Source: Cognatishimia sp. 1_MG-2023 (lineage in GTDB: Bacteria; Pseudomonadota; Alphaproteobacteria; Rhodobacterales; Rhodobacteraceae). Taken from it: DNA of 64,000 nt. Location of the stretch: NCBI RefSeq assembly GCF_030548175.1, contig NZ_JAUORX010000010.1, positions 1-64,000 on the forward strand, read 5' to 3'. Positions within the stretch are counted from its first letter, which is position 1; each line of letters begins with the position of its first letter. The position numbers and the translations under genes were made by a program. The notes beneath the pieces are model-generated. The model was given only the letters and a program-made list of their open reading frames with translations, was not told the DNA's origin and did no database searches. Shown here piece after piece: positions 8,427 to 17,154 of this stretch.

Positions 8427-8454
8427 GATCTGCGCGGCCTATGCCGCGCAGATC
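8427..8454 (+). promoter_or_regulatory. Perfect intercistronic hairpin after the glycine-rich gene
   Basis: GATCTGCGCGGC, loop CTAT, GCCGCGCAGATC: a 12-bp perfect GC-rich stem with a 4-base loop, 19 bases after the stop codon. It is followed by CACATATAAAAAA on the coding strand, not by a T run, so it is a poor intrinsic terminator. A 3' stabilising or partial-attenuation element that raises expression of the abundant substrate over the exporter is the likely role. Confidence 0.7.
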
Positions 8455-8517
8455 CACATATAAAAAACGATCGAGCAGCATTGGTGATTTAGAGCCCTAG
8501 TGGCACGGAACAAAACC

Positions 8518-10482
8518 ATGCTTGACGACAAAACAGAGATTATTGCCCATTTTATCGGTTTGTTTGAACTAAACTCTGAGGCTGCGCGCCTAAAGATTGA
8601 ATACCAAGAATTTCTCGCTCAGCTCGCGCAAAACCCTGATCTGCAACCGCTCCTGAATGTCACGGTAAACGTTACGAGTGGGTATGGATTAGGTGATTTC
8701 ATTCCAAATTTATCATGGCCACTTAGCTTCGTCACAGTTCCTAATGCAAATTTCTCATTGGTTCTCCCGTTTGCAGCGGGCTATCTGCCATTCTTTGGAC
8801 AGTCCTTTTTCCCGGCCGATATTTTTAATCCGGAAACTTGGGGCAACCCAGCCGCTTATGCAGAACCAAATTTTGTAATTCCCCCACCCTCTTCGATGGC
8901 GAACATCACGGTTCAGGCCAACTATCTGGAAGACCATGATAGATTTGGCAGCGATGAAGAGATTGATTTCGTTGATCCAACAGCTTTCGACGAAGGTCTG
9001 CAAGAACTGGTCGATGTTGCCAACACATTGCAAGTTATTCGCTCGCCTAATTTACCTCAAAATGAAGACGCGATTGAAGAAAGCGGTATAAACATCGTTT
9101 CGACCATCAATGATCTACAAGAAACGGGTGTAGCGCCGGGAACAGATGGCGCCGAAGTGCATGCCGCTTTTGATGGCGATGTCGTGGGTGTCACCGCTAA
9201 CGGTGAAACCCATGAAGACATGCCTAAGATTTCAGATCACAGCCACCGTTTTGCAGAAAAAGAAGAAGAGGCTGAAGAGGATCCCGTTCAAGTTCTGACC
9301 GAAGATGACGAACCGCTGGATCATGAAGTGACAACCGGCGAAAATGTATTGCTGAACGAGGCTTCAATCACCACAAATTGGCTCGATGCGCCAATCATCA
9401 GCGTTATGGGCGAGGCAGTGTTTGCCAAAGCAATCAGTCAGGTCAACGTCTGGAACGATACTGATCTGATTAACGGCGAAGTCTTTGGATCAAACGGGTC
9501 CAGCACCTCTACCTTTAATGCGGCTAAGTTTAATTCAGAATCTAATCCGGGCGCGACCTATGCCGAAGGCGAAGACGTACCAGACGGCCCAAAACACGTG
9601 GCGGTTACAACAATTGACGGCAATCTGATCAATTATAATCACGTCTGCCAATACAATTTCGCGAATGACAACGATATTGCCAGCGTCGAATTTTCGGCAA
9701 GTGATAGCTACATTCAGATGGGTGGGAACACTCTGTTCAACACCAGCTCCGTGTTCGGGCTCGGCTTTCACTACGACATGATTATCGTAGGTGGCGACAT
9801 GTTCGACATCACCTACCTCGCGCAAACCAACATTATGTTGGATGCGGATATGGTTCATCACCAAGAAGGCTTTGGCGGCGCGCTAGAGACTTCTAATAAC
9901 GTCCTGTTCAATTGGGCTTCTATCTATGACTTCGGTGTCGATGCGACTGAAGACATGAACGAGGACGTCGCAAACGCATCTAACTCTGTTGCCAACGGCG
10001 GTAAGTCCATTGGTAGCGGCATCATGGGGGACGAGGTCTTTGCAGGCCATGACGTGTTTAGCGTTCTCTATATTACCGGCAGTTGGTTAGACGTTCAGAT
10101 TGTTGAGCAAATCAACATTCTGGGTGACTCTGACCAAGTGGCTTTCGCATCCGCTACGATGCAAAGCGCGGAAGGTGCAAATGTTTCCGTAACCACCGGT
10201 AAAAACGAGTTGATCAATGTGGCGGCCGTGACGGACGCTGGCCTTGATTCAACAATCTACACGGCCGAAGGCGCATATTCTGATGCCTTCCTATATCAAG
10301 CGGATTTCGTTTCTGAGGACGATCCGTTGATGTTGCTGGACACCGATCCACTGGCCGGAGAAGCAGTCTTATTCCTAGCTGATGGCATGCTTGAACCTGA
10401 TCAAGGTTCCGAGGATCCAGGGATTGCCGCTCCTCTTCCAACGGAGACATCCATCGACGTCATGCAATCAGTTCTAGCCTAA
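8518..10482 (+). CDS. Acidic repeat protein, probable second type I secretion substrate
   Basis: 654 aa from ATG 8518 (GGA 8 bases upstream); an in-frame GTG at 8500 would add six residues. There is no signal peptide. The N-terminal 130 residues are mixed and partly hydrophobic (LSWPLSFVTVPNANFSLVLP). Residues about 150-275 are strongly acidic. From about 275 to 610 a motif recurs: GENVLLNEASI, GGNTLFNTSSV, SNNVLFNWASI, GKNELINVAAV, each followed 25-40 residues later by QVNVWNDTDLI, QTNIMLDADMV, QINILGDSDQV or similar. The C-terminus is acidic then hydrophobic (TSIDVMQSVLA), as in type I secretion signals. No named family was recognised. It sits between the glycine-rich gene and the ABC exporter. 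It is probably a beta-rich surface protein; function unknown. Confidence 0.78.
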   Translation: MLDDKTEIIAHFIGLFELNSEAARLKIEYQEFLAQLAQNPDLQPLLNVTVNVTSGYGLGDFIPNLSWPLSFVTVPNANFSLVLPFAAGYLPFFGQSFFPADIFNPETWGNPAAYAEPNFVIPPPSSMANITVQANYLEDHDRFGSDEEIDFVDPTAFDEGLQELVDVANTLQVIRSPNLPQNEDAIEESGINIVSTINDLQETGVAPGTDGAEVHAAFDGDVVGVTANGETHEDMPKISDHSHRFAEKEEEAEEDPVQVLTEDDEPLDHEVTTGENVLLNEASITTNWLDAPIISVMGEAVFAKAISQVNVWNDTDLINGEVFGSNGSSTSTFNAAKFNSESNPGATYAEGEDVPDGPKHVAVTTIDGNLINYNHVCQYNFANDNDIASVEFSASDSYIQMGGNTLFNTSSVFGLGFHYDMIIVGGDMFDITYLAQTNIMLDADMVHHQEGFGGALETSNNVLFNWASIYDFGVDATEDMNEDVANASNSVANGGKSIGSGIMGDEVFAGHDVFSVLYITGSWLDVQIVEQINILGDSDQVAFASATMQSAEGANVSVTTGKNELINVAAVTDAGLDSTIYTAEGAYSDAFLYQADFVSEDDPLMLLDTDPLAGEAVLFLADGMLEPDQGSEDPGIAAPLPTETSIDVMQSVLA

Positions 10483-10506
10483 TAAAATAGGCAGATTTCG
10501 GGGAGA

Positions 10507-12543
10507 ATGACATTGAAAGACTATACGTCAAAAGATGTGCAAAAAGACGAACCGGCACCTTCGAAAAATGGGTTAGCGGCGAAGGACCCTCGCCTACAAA
10601 CGACCCTAGAGTCGTCACCTAAGAAAACCGCAAAACCCGCGGCACGCGGGTTTGAGTTCCAGTCTCATCGTAAGGCCACAGCCAACGGCACAGGCAGCAC
10701 AAACATTCAAAAACGTGACGAGGCACAGCCCCCCTCTCCTATCGGAGGGAAAGGTGGCGGCGGTGGCAATGGCGTCATGCACAAGCGGCTTGGACCAAAT
10801 GACTTTGCCGGCGGTTTGCGCCGCGGGCTCTCGGCGATCCGTAAGAACTTGATGCTGGTGATCACATTCACCTGCGCGACCAACCTGCTGATCCTTGCGA
10901 TCCCGATCTATCTCTTTCAGATTTCAGACCGCGTTTTAACGAGCCGATCCATGGACACTTTGGTCATGCTAACCGCCGTCATTATTGGCGCCGTCTTACT
11001 GCAGGCTATTCTAGATGCGATCCGCCGGTTTGTGTTGATGCGAACGGCCGTCGAAGTGGCTGCACAGCTGGGGTCCCCGATCCTGAGTGCTGCCGCGCGC
11101 GCCTCCCTCAACAGTAATGGACGCGAATATCAGACACTTGGCGATCTACAGCAGCTACGCTCCTTCTTAGTATCGGGCACATTGTTGTCCTTCTTGGATG
11201 TGCCGTTTGCACCGTTCTTTATCTTGGCAATCTATTTGGTTCACCCTCATTTGGGGACCATTGTTGTCTGTACCGCTTTGGTTCTGCTTGTGATCGCTTA
11301 TGTGAACCAACGGATCACATCGCGCGGCTTTGCCGAAGCGAACATGCACCAATCCAAAGCCAATCTTCATTTGGACTCCATGGCACGAAACAGCCAGATC
11401 ATTAACGCACTCGCGATGATCCCAGAAGCTGTTTCGATTTGGGGTCAAGACACAGCGAAATCCCTGCGGGCCCAAGTCAAAGCACAGGACCGCAATATCA
11501 TCACTGCAGCTCTTTCGCGTGCCACTCGTTTGCTGACTCAGATCGGCATTTTGGGTTGGGGCGCGTATTTGGCCATCGACGGTCAAATCACAGGCGGCAT
11601 GGTGATTGCAGCGTCGATCATCGCCGGACGCGCCCTGGCACCGGTCGAGGGTGCAATTGAGGGCTGGAATCATTTTCTCCTGTCCAAAGCCGCCTATGGG
11701 CGGATCGCATCTCTGCTGCGCAGCTCGCCTTTGAACAAAGACCGTTTGATATTGCCCAACCCCGAAGGGCGATTAGATGTTGAACGTTTGCTCTTTGTGC
11801 CCCAGGGAACCAAGCGCGTGGTTTTGAATGGGCTCAGCTTCATTCTCAATCCAGGTGACTCGCTTGCAATAATTGGCAACTCGGGTGCTGGGAAAACCAC
11901 ATTGGGGAAAATGTTGGTTGGTTCGATCTTGCCAACATCGGGCGCCGTTCGCCTCGATTTGATGGATTTGCGAAACTGGGATCAGCGACAGCTAGGCCAG
12001 AACATCGGCTACTTGCCACAGGATGTGCAGCTCTTTCCGGGAACAATCAAACAGAACATCGCGCGCATGCGCGAAGATGCGACGGATGATGACATCCACA
12101 AAGCCGCCATTTTGGCGGATGTGCATGAAATGATTGCGAGTTTCCCAGAAGGGTATGAAACCGTTGTCGCCTCGGATGGCACGCCTTTGTCAGGCGGGCA
12201 AAAACAACGGATCGCGCTTGCCCGGGCTTTCTTTGGAGATCCACGTCTTGTGGTTCTGGATGAACCAAACTCCAATCTCGACACTGGCGGTGACCAAGCT
12301 TTGGCGCGTGCCATGGTGCATGCAAAGGCACAGGGCATGACAGTGATTGTGATTACGCAAAAACCATCTTTGCTAAGCTCAGTCGATAAAATCATGCTGA
12401 TGGCCGACGGCAATATCAACATGTTTGGCCAACGCCAGCAGGTGCTTGAAGCCCTAGAACAACGCCGCAACCGCGCGGCCGGCATGAACCAAGTTCCCCC
12501 CAAACCATCTACGCCGAACCTCGGCCAACCAAAAAACGCGTGA
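10507..12543 (+). CDS. Type I secretion ABC permease/ATPase (PrtD-like)
   Basis: 678 aa, inner membrane. Residues 1-95 are a disordered Lys/Pro/Ala/Gly-rich extension ending in GGKGGGGGNG, without a C39 peptidase. Transmembrane helices span about 115-400. The nucleotide-binding domain has Walker A GNSGAGKTT (about 456-464), signature LSGGQKQR (about 561) and Walker B LVVLDEPNSNLD (about 581). The H-loop reads VIVITQKPS, with Gln618 where most ABC ATPases have His. GGGGAGA lies unusually close to the ATG. It is 24 bases after the acidic repeat gene and 12 bases before the HlyD gene. It should export the two upstream substrates through the HlyD adaptor and an outer-membrane channel. Confidence 0.93.
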   Translation: MTLKDYTSKDVQKDEPAPSKNGLAAKDPRLQTTLESSPKKTAKPAARGFEFQSHRKATANGTGSTNIQKRDEAQPPSPIGGKGGGGGNGVMHKRLGPNDFAGGLRRGLSAIRKNLMLVITFTCATNLLILAIPIYLFQISDRVLTSRSMDTLVMLTAVIIGAVLLQAILDAIRRFVLMRTAVEVAAQLGSPILSAAARASLNSNGREYQTLGDLQQLRSFLVSGTLLSFLDVPFAPFFILAIYLVHPHLGTIVVCTALVLLVIAYVNQRITSRGFAEANMHQSKANLHLDSMARNSQIINALAMIPEAVSIWGQDTAKSLRAQVKAQDRNIITAALSRATRLLTQIGILGWGAYLAIDGQITGGMVIAASIIAGRALAPVEGAIEGWNHFLLSKAAYGRIASLLRSSPLNKDRLILPNPEGRLDVERLLFVPQGTKRVVLNGLSFILNPGDSLAIIGNSGAGKTTLGKMLVGSILPTSGAVRLDLMDLRNWDQRQLGQNIGYLPQDVQLFPGTIKQNIARMREDATDDDIHKAAILADVHEMIASFPEGYETVVASDGTPLSGGQKQRIALARAFFGDPRLVVLDEPNSNLDTGGDQALARAMVHAKAQGMTVIVITQKPSLLSSVDKIMLMADGNINMFGQRQQVLEALEQRRNRAAGMNQVPPKPSTPNLGQPKNA

Positions 12544-12555
12544 GGAGGAGCAGTC

Positions 12556-13902
12556 ATGACTTTAGTTAATCTTCCAGAAGAACATACTCACGAATGGTAC
12601 TCTGAATTACCGCGTCAAATCTGGCGCATCGGCGTGTTTGGTTTGATCCTTATGATCGGCGCATTGGGGGGCTTTGGATATTGGGCCTTTAGCGCACCAC
12701 TCGCCGCCGCCGTTGTTTCACAAGGCAGCTTCGTGGCGACTGGTCGAAACAAAATTGTTCAGCACTTCGAAGGCGGGATCATTCGCGCCATTCCGGTCAG
12801 CGAAGGCGATTACGTTCAGGCGGGCGATACGTTGATTGCTTTGGATACAACGTCGTCCGAAACCAAGCTAAAGGAGCTTTCCCTGCGCCGTTCACGCCTA
12901 GAGGCCATGGTGACCAGATTGCAGGCCCAATACGAGGACCGCAAAGCGCTTTCGTTTTCATCCGAGCTCTATCGGCAAGCCCAACAAGATTTCGACCTGA
13001 GCGAAATCTTGAAAAGCCAACGGATGAGCTTCGAGTTAACCCGCGATAAGATGTATAATGACCTTGAATTGCTAAAGACGAATATCTCAGCTCAAGAGCT
13101 GCGTATTTGGGGATACGAAGAACAGCAACAAGCGCTGCAACGCAAAGTCTCGTTGTTAGAAGAGGATTTTGAATCAAAGCAAACGCTTTTTGAAAGCGGG
13201 CTAACGCGCAAAACCGAACTGAATGCTCTGCGCCGTTCGTTGGTTGATGCCGAGGGTCAGATGGCGCGCTTGACTGCTGAAATCGGCGAAAGCAATTCGA
13301 TGATTGCAAAGTATCATCAACAAGCCACGCAAACGCGCCATGCCTATAGCCAAGCGGCCTTAGATGAGTTGCAAGCTGCTCAAGCCGAGCTCGACAGTGT
13401 AAAGGAACAAATGCTGCAAGCTGGCGACGTTCTAAAGCGTACCGATATAGTTGCACCTGTGTCTGGTACCGTCATTCGGATGCATTACCACACGGCTGGC
13501 GGGGTTATTAAAGGCGGGCAAGAGGTTGCAGAAATCCTACCGTTAGACGCCCCGCTGATTATCGAAACACTGATCCCACGGACAGAGATCGATAGCGTTC
13601 AGCTTGGACAACATGCGTTTATTCGCCTAATTGCGTTGAACCAACGCACCACCCCGGTTTTAGATGGCGAAGTGTTCTACGTTTCTGCGGATTCAATCCA
13701 CAACGCGGCAGATAAAAACAACCCAGAGGTCTATATCGCAAGAATCAATCTGTCGCCGCAAAGCGTCACGCAGGTGCCGGGTTTTGTACCAACACCCGGG
13801 ATGCCCGCGGAAATTTTGATCACCACCCAAGAACGCACATTCTTTCAATATCTAACCAAACCGATCGTAGATTCTATGTCGCGCGCTTTCCGCGAAGATT
13901 AA
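12556..13902 (+). CDS. HlyD-family type I secretion periplasmic adaptor (PrtE-like)
   Basis: 448 aa. One transmembrane helix (about 25-46, IGVFGLILMIGALGGFGYWAF), then a lipoyl half-motif (QHFEGGIIRAIPVSEGDYV), long coiled-coil helices (about 100-290), the second lipoyl half (TDIVAPVSGTVIRMHYHTAG) and a beta-barrel domain with LIIETLIPRTEIDSVQLGQ, the standard HlyD/PrtE family order. GGAGGAGCAGTC precedes the ATG. It is the last gene of the secretion operon and should bridge the ABC exporter to a TolC/NodT-type channel across the periplasm. Confidence 0.93.
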   Translation: MTLVNLPEEHTHEWYSELPRQIWRIGVFGLILMIGALGGFGYWAFSAPLAAAVVSQGSFVATGRNKIVQHFEGGIIRAIPVSEGDYVQAGDTLIALDTTSSETKLKELSLRRSRLEAMVTRLQAQYEDRKALSFSSELYRQAQQDFDLSEILKSQRMSFELTRDKMYNDLELLKTNISAQELRIWGYEEQQQALQRKVSLLEEDFESKQTLFESGLTRKTELNALRRSLVDAEGQMARLTAEIGESNSMIAKYHQQATQTRHAYSQAALDELQAAQAELDSVKEQMLQAGDVLKRTDIVAPVSGTVIRMHYHTAGGVIKGGQEVAEILPLDAPLIIETLIPRTEIDSVQLGQHAFIRLIALNQRTTPVLDGEVFYVSADSIHNAADKNNPEVYIARINLSPQSVTQVPGFVPTPGMPAEILITTQERTFFQYLTKPIVDSMSRAFRED

Positions 13903-13918
13903 ACTCTACCGTCTTTTA

Positions 13919-13965
13919 CAAATCCGCGTATAGTCAGGCGTCCTATGCCCCTGAACGCGGATTTG
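13919..13965. promoter_or_regulatory. Long-armed inverted repeat before dctB
   Basis: Arms CAAATCCGCGT (13919-13929) and ACGCGGATTTG (13955-13965) are perfectly complementary, 25 bases apart. A -10-like TATAGT (13929-13934) begins at the inner end of the left arm. The right arm ends 4 bases before the dctB ATG. It could be an operator for dctBD or a terminator for the secretion operon; there is no T run on the plus strand, which favours the former. Confidence 0.4.
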
Positions 13966-13969
13966 CTCT

Positions 13970-15700
13970 ATGCGAAAGCGACATCTCCTATTGGCTTTTG
14001 TCTCTGTCTTGGCCACTGCCGTAGGCATTTTTTGGCTGTCGTTGCAGTATTTTCAGTCGCAGGAACAATCCAAAGCCAGTGCCCGCTTATCCCTATATCG
14101 CAGTACGGTTGTTGCTGAACTAGAGCGGTTCTCGCACCTCACCTATGTGTTGGCGCGTGATCAAAAAGTTATTTCAACAGCCGAAGGCGGATCGACCAAA
14201 GCGTTAGATAGCCGTCTGTTTGCCTTTGCGGATCAGGCAGGCTTGGACGCCATCTATTTGATGCAACCCAACGGCCAAACGATTTCTGCATCAAACGCCA
14301 ATAGCCCAGAAAGTTTTGTTGGACAGAATTACTCCTTTCGTCCCTATTTCCGGTTGGCGGCTCAAGGTGAACAAGGACGGTTTTACGGCATTGGCGCGAC
14401 CACCGGTCTACCCGGTTATTTCATTGCTGACGCAGTGCAAAGTTCAAGCGGGGATCTGATTGGTGTTATCGCGATTAAGCTTGGATTATCCAAGCTAGAG
14501 GCAAGTTGGAGAGACGCGGGTGAGCAAGTTTTACTGACTAACGATGATGGCGTAGTGCTTTTGGCATCTGATCCAAATTGGCGCTACAGAGTCTTAGCCC
14601 CGCTCAGCGTCGAGCAACGCGCGCGGATCGAAGAGTCGCGACAGTTTACGGGACAAGCACTTAGCGAATTGGACTGGACCCTGTTCCAAAACAACGCCGC
14701 ACAGCTGCAAGGCGAGCATCGCATTTATCTGAATTCAACGGCCCTGCCCCACGATTGGCAATTGCACTATTTCGCCGATGACTCGCAGGCGCGCACACGG
14801 AGCTGGTTGGTGACGGGTCTGTTAACGATTTTGGCGTCAACAGCACTCATCCTGACCCAATTCCGCCATTCCCGTAGAATTGGCGCCGCTCTGCGCAGGT
14901 CAGAAGCTGAAGAGGTTCAATTGCGCCAAGCCAATGAACGGCTCGCTGTCGAAATCGAAGAACGCAAAACCGCAGAGCGGCGACTACAGCGCACCAAAGA
15001 CGAGCTAGAACGCGCAAGCCGGTTAGCGGCTTTGGGTCAATTGTCCGCCTCCGTTACTCATGAATTGGGCCAACCGATTGCCGCAATGCGCAATCATCTG
15101 GCTGCTGCGGAATTCAATCCCCGTGAACCAGAACGGATCTTTCCAAAGCTCGGAGGGTTAGTCGACCGGATGGAAGGCATCACGCGGCAACTAAAGTTCT
15201 TTGCGCGTACGGAAGGTGAGGCGTTTAAGCAGGTCGATCTGGCGCAGGCCATGCGTGCGGCTTTGACTTTAGTTGACGCAAACCTGCAAGCCTCTGACAT
15301 CGACCTAACGTTTGAATGCCCTCAACCCGTTTTCGTTTGGGGTAATCAATTGCGATTAGAGCAAGTTATGACAAACCTGCTGCGCAATGCCGTGGATTCT
15401 ATGGAAGACAGCGATGATCGCCAACTTACAATTTCACTTGGCCAAACTGCGGACCGAGGTTGGTTTTCAGTCTCTGACACAGGCCATGGGTTGGGTGATG
15501 CGACTTTGGCCGACCTACAAGAACCGTTCATGACCACGCGCGAAAGTGGGCGCGGAATGGGGCTTGGTCTTGCGATTTCATCCAATATTGTCACCGAACA
15601 CAACGGCCAAATAGCCGCTGAAAATACCTCTCAAGGCGGGGCAATCTTCCGCGTTGATTTACCACTTTATCACGCCGACCAAGGAGAGACCGCCGCATGA
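13970..15700 (+). CDS. dctB: C4-dicarboxylate sensor histidine kinase DctB
   Basis: 576 aa, inner membrane. The first transmembrane helix is about 6-24; a periplasmic double-Cache (PDC) sensor follows with LDAIYLMQPNGQTISASN and SFRPYFRLAAQGEQG, typical of DctB; the second helix is about 280-300. The kinase core has the H-box LGQLSASVTHELGQPIAAMR (His about 364), N-box TNLLRNAVDSM, G1 SVSDTGHGLG and G2 GRGMGLGLAIS. It overlaps dctD by 4 bases (ATGA), so they are translationally coupled. It should sense a C4-dicarboxylate or related organic acid and phosphorylate DctD to control the TRAP transporter downstream. Confidence 0.92.
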   Translation: MRKRHLLLAFVSVLATAVGIFWLSLQYFQSQEQSKASARLSLYRSTVVAELERFSHLTYVLARDQKVISTAEGGSTKALDSRLFAFADQAGLDAIYLMQPNGQTISASNANSPESFVGQNYSFRPYFRLAAQGEQGRFYGIGATTGLPGYFIADAVQSSSGDLIGVIAIKLGLSKLEASWRDAGEQVLLTNDDGVVLLASDPNWRYRVLAPLSVEQRARIEESRQFTGQALSELDWTLFQNNAAQLQGEHRIYLNSTALPHDWQLHYFADDSQARTRSWLVTGLLTILASTALILTQFRHSRRIGAALRRSEAEEVQLRQANERLAVEIEERKTAERRLQRTKDELERASRLAALGQLSASVTHELGQPIAAMRNHLAAAEFNPREPERIFPKLGGLVDRMEGITRQLKFFARTEGEAFKQVDLAQAMRAALTLVDANLQASDIDLTFECPQPVFVWGNQLRLEQVMTNLLRNAVDSMEDSDDRQLTISLGQTADRGWFSVSDTGHGLGDATLADLQEPFMTTRESGRGMGLGLAISSNIVTEHNGQIAAENTSQGGAIFRVDLPLYHADQGETAA

Positions 15701-17037
15701 GCGAGCTAAAGACATATAGCATTCTGCTGGTGGAAGATGATCGCGCGATGCGGGCATCTTTGGTCGATTTACTCGAAGCCGCTGGATGGCGGGTTGAAGC
15801 GTTGTCGCGTGCTGAGAAAGCAGAAGCCCGGTTGGCTGAATTTCAGCCGGATGTCATCTTATCAGATGTGCGCATGCCGGGCATGTCGGGGTTAGAACTG
15901 CTGGCGTCGCTTCAAGGAAACATGGTCCCGCCACTGGTACTGATATCAGCCCATGGCGATATTCCAATGGCAGTGCAGGCGATCCGCGATGGGGCCTATA
16001 GTTTTGTTGAAAAGCCCTATGAACCCAGACGCTTACTAAACATTCTAACGCATGCTGCTGAACAGCATCGCATGGCTCGCACGACAGAACGATTGAAAGA
16101 CAGGCTACTTCGCCTCTCAGGCCTAGATCGCGTGTTGTTAGGAGAAAGCGATCTCATCAAAGAGCTTCGCGAAGATATATTGGACTTAGCTGAAATCGAC
16201 GCGCCTGTTTTGTTGCAGGGTGAAACTGGCACAGGCAAAGAATTGGTCGCGCGAGCGCTGCATGATCTGGGGCCAAAGCCAGATGGTGTCTTCCTTGCGC
16301 TAAACTGTGCGGCGCTGTCACCTGACAGTTTTGAGGCCGAGATGTTCGGAACGCAGGGCGGTCAAACTGGACGTTTGCTGGCAGTGGACGGCGGTACCTT
16401 GTTTCTGGATGAGATCAGCGCATGCCCCTTGCCGGTTCAGGCGCAATTGCTGCGTGTGATCGAGGAAAAACAGATACTCCCACTTGGCGCAACAGCTCCA
16501 GTGCCAGTCGAATTCCGATTGATATCCGCCACAAATGAAGACCCACAAACAGCTGTAAAAAATGGTCATCTTCGGTCTGATCTATTGTTCCGATTGAATA
16601 CCATCACCCGCACCCTGCCGACTTTGCGCGAGCGGCGTGATGATTTGATGTTACTGGCGATGCATTTTCTCGCCGAGTTTTCAAACCTCTATGAGATATC
16701 GCCACCAAATATGGGCGCCGAAGATATCGCGGGATTATTGGCTCACGAATGGCCGGGAAATGTACGTGAATTGCGTAATGTCGCGGAACGCCGGGTGTTA
16801 GCCGCCCGGCGCGGTGGGGGTTCAATGGTGCAGGCTTTGCAAACTGATCAATTACGGGACGACGTGCCCGTCACCCTTCGCGAAGCCGTGGCCGCCTTTG
16901 AACGTGAATTGATTGCAAAAGCCATTCGCGCGCACGAAGGGCGGATGGATGCCGTGGCCGAAGCACTTGGCATTGGACGTCGGACTTTGAACGAAAAAAT
17001 CGTTAAACTTGATCTGGATAAAGACGCCCTTTTGTAG
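15697..17037 (+). CDS. dctD: DctD-type response regulator without the GAFTGA loop
   Basis: 446 aa. The receiver domain has the acidic pair in LLVEDDRAM, phospho-acceptor Asp about 57 in ILSDVRMPG, and the KP motif FVEKPYEP. The AAA+ domain has Walker A GETGTGKE (about 175) and Walker B GGTLFLDEI. A Fis-type helix-turn-helix lies at the C-terminus (DAVAEALGIGRRTLNEKI). The segment that normally reads ELFGHEKGAFTGA...RIGRFE is here MFGTQGGQTGRLLAVDGG, so the sigma54-contacting L1 loop is deleted (about residues 217-227). In Rhodobacter NtrC the same loss goes with activation of sigma70 rather than sigma54 promoters. I expect the same here, and see no GG-N10-GC promoter before dctP. Confidence 0.9.
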   Translation: MSELKTYSILLVEDDRAMRASLVDLLEAAGWRVEALSRAEKAEARLAEFQPDVILSDVRMPGMSGLELLASLQGNMVPPLVLISAHGDIPMAVQAIRDGAYSFVEKPYEPRRLLNILTHAAEQHRMARTTERLKDRLLRLSGLDRVLLGESDLIKELREDILDLAEIDAPVLLQGETGTGKELVARALHDLGPKPDGVFLALNCAALSPDSFEAEMFGTQGGQTGRLLAVDGGTLFLDEISACPLPVQAQLLRVIEEKQILPLGATAPVPVEFRLISATNEDPQTAVKNGHLRSDLLFRLNTITRTLPTLRERRDDLMLLAMHFLAEFSNLYEISPPNMGAEDIAGLLAHEWPGNVRELRNVAERRVLAARRGGGSMVQALQTDQLRDDVPVTLREAVAAFERELIAKAIRAHEGRMDAVAEALGIGRRTLNEKIVKLDLDKDALL

Positions 17038-17059
17038 CCTTGCGGAATTCCGCAAGGCT
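17036..17059. promoter_or_regulatory. 24-bp perfect palindrome upstream of dctP (candidate DctD site)
   Basis: AGCCTTGCGGAA followed by its exact reverse complement TTCCGCAAGGCT, centred between 17047 and 17048 and overlapping the dctD stop codon. It is 96 bases upstream of the dctP ATG. The core TTGCGGAATTCCGCAA resembles the dyads bound by DctD-type regulators. No T run follows, so a terminator role is unlikely. Confidence 0.65.
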
Positions 17060-17154
17060 TCTGCAGGGACCACGCGCAGTTTTCCTCATAGGCAGTTAAC
17101 CCAAAATCGATCATGCTATTGCAATCTTTAGGCATGACTACTGGGAGGTGTCAC

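Noticed and set aside
17036-17059. Palindrome at the dctD stop as a terminator of dctBD
   Set aside because: Followed by CTTCTGCAGG without T residues and fully symmetrical with no loop; an operator fits better.
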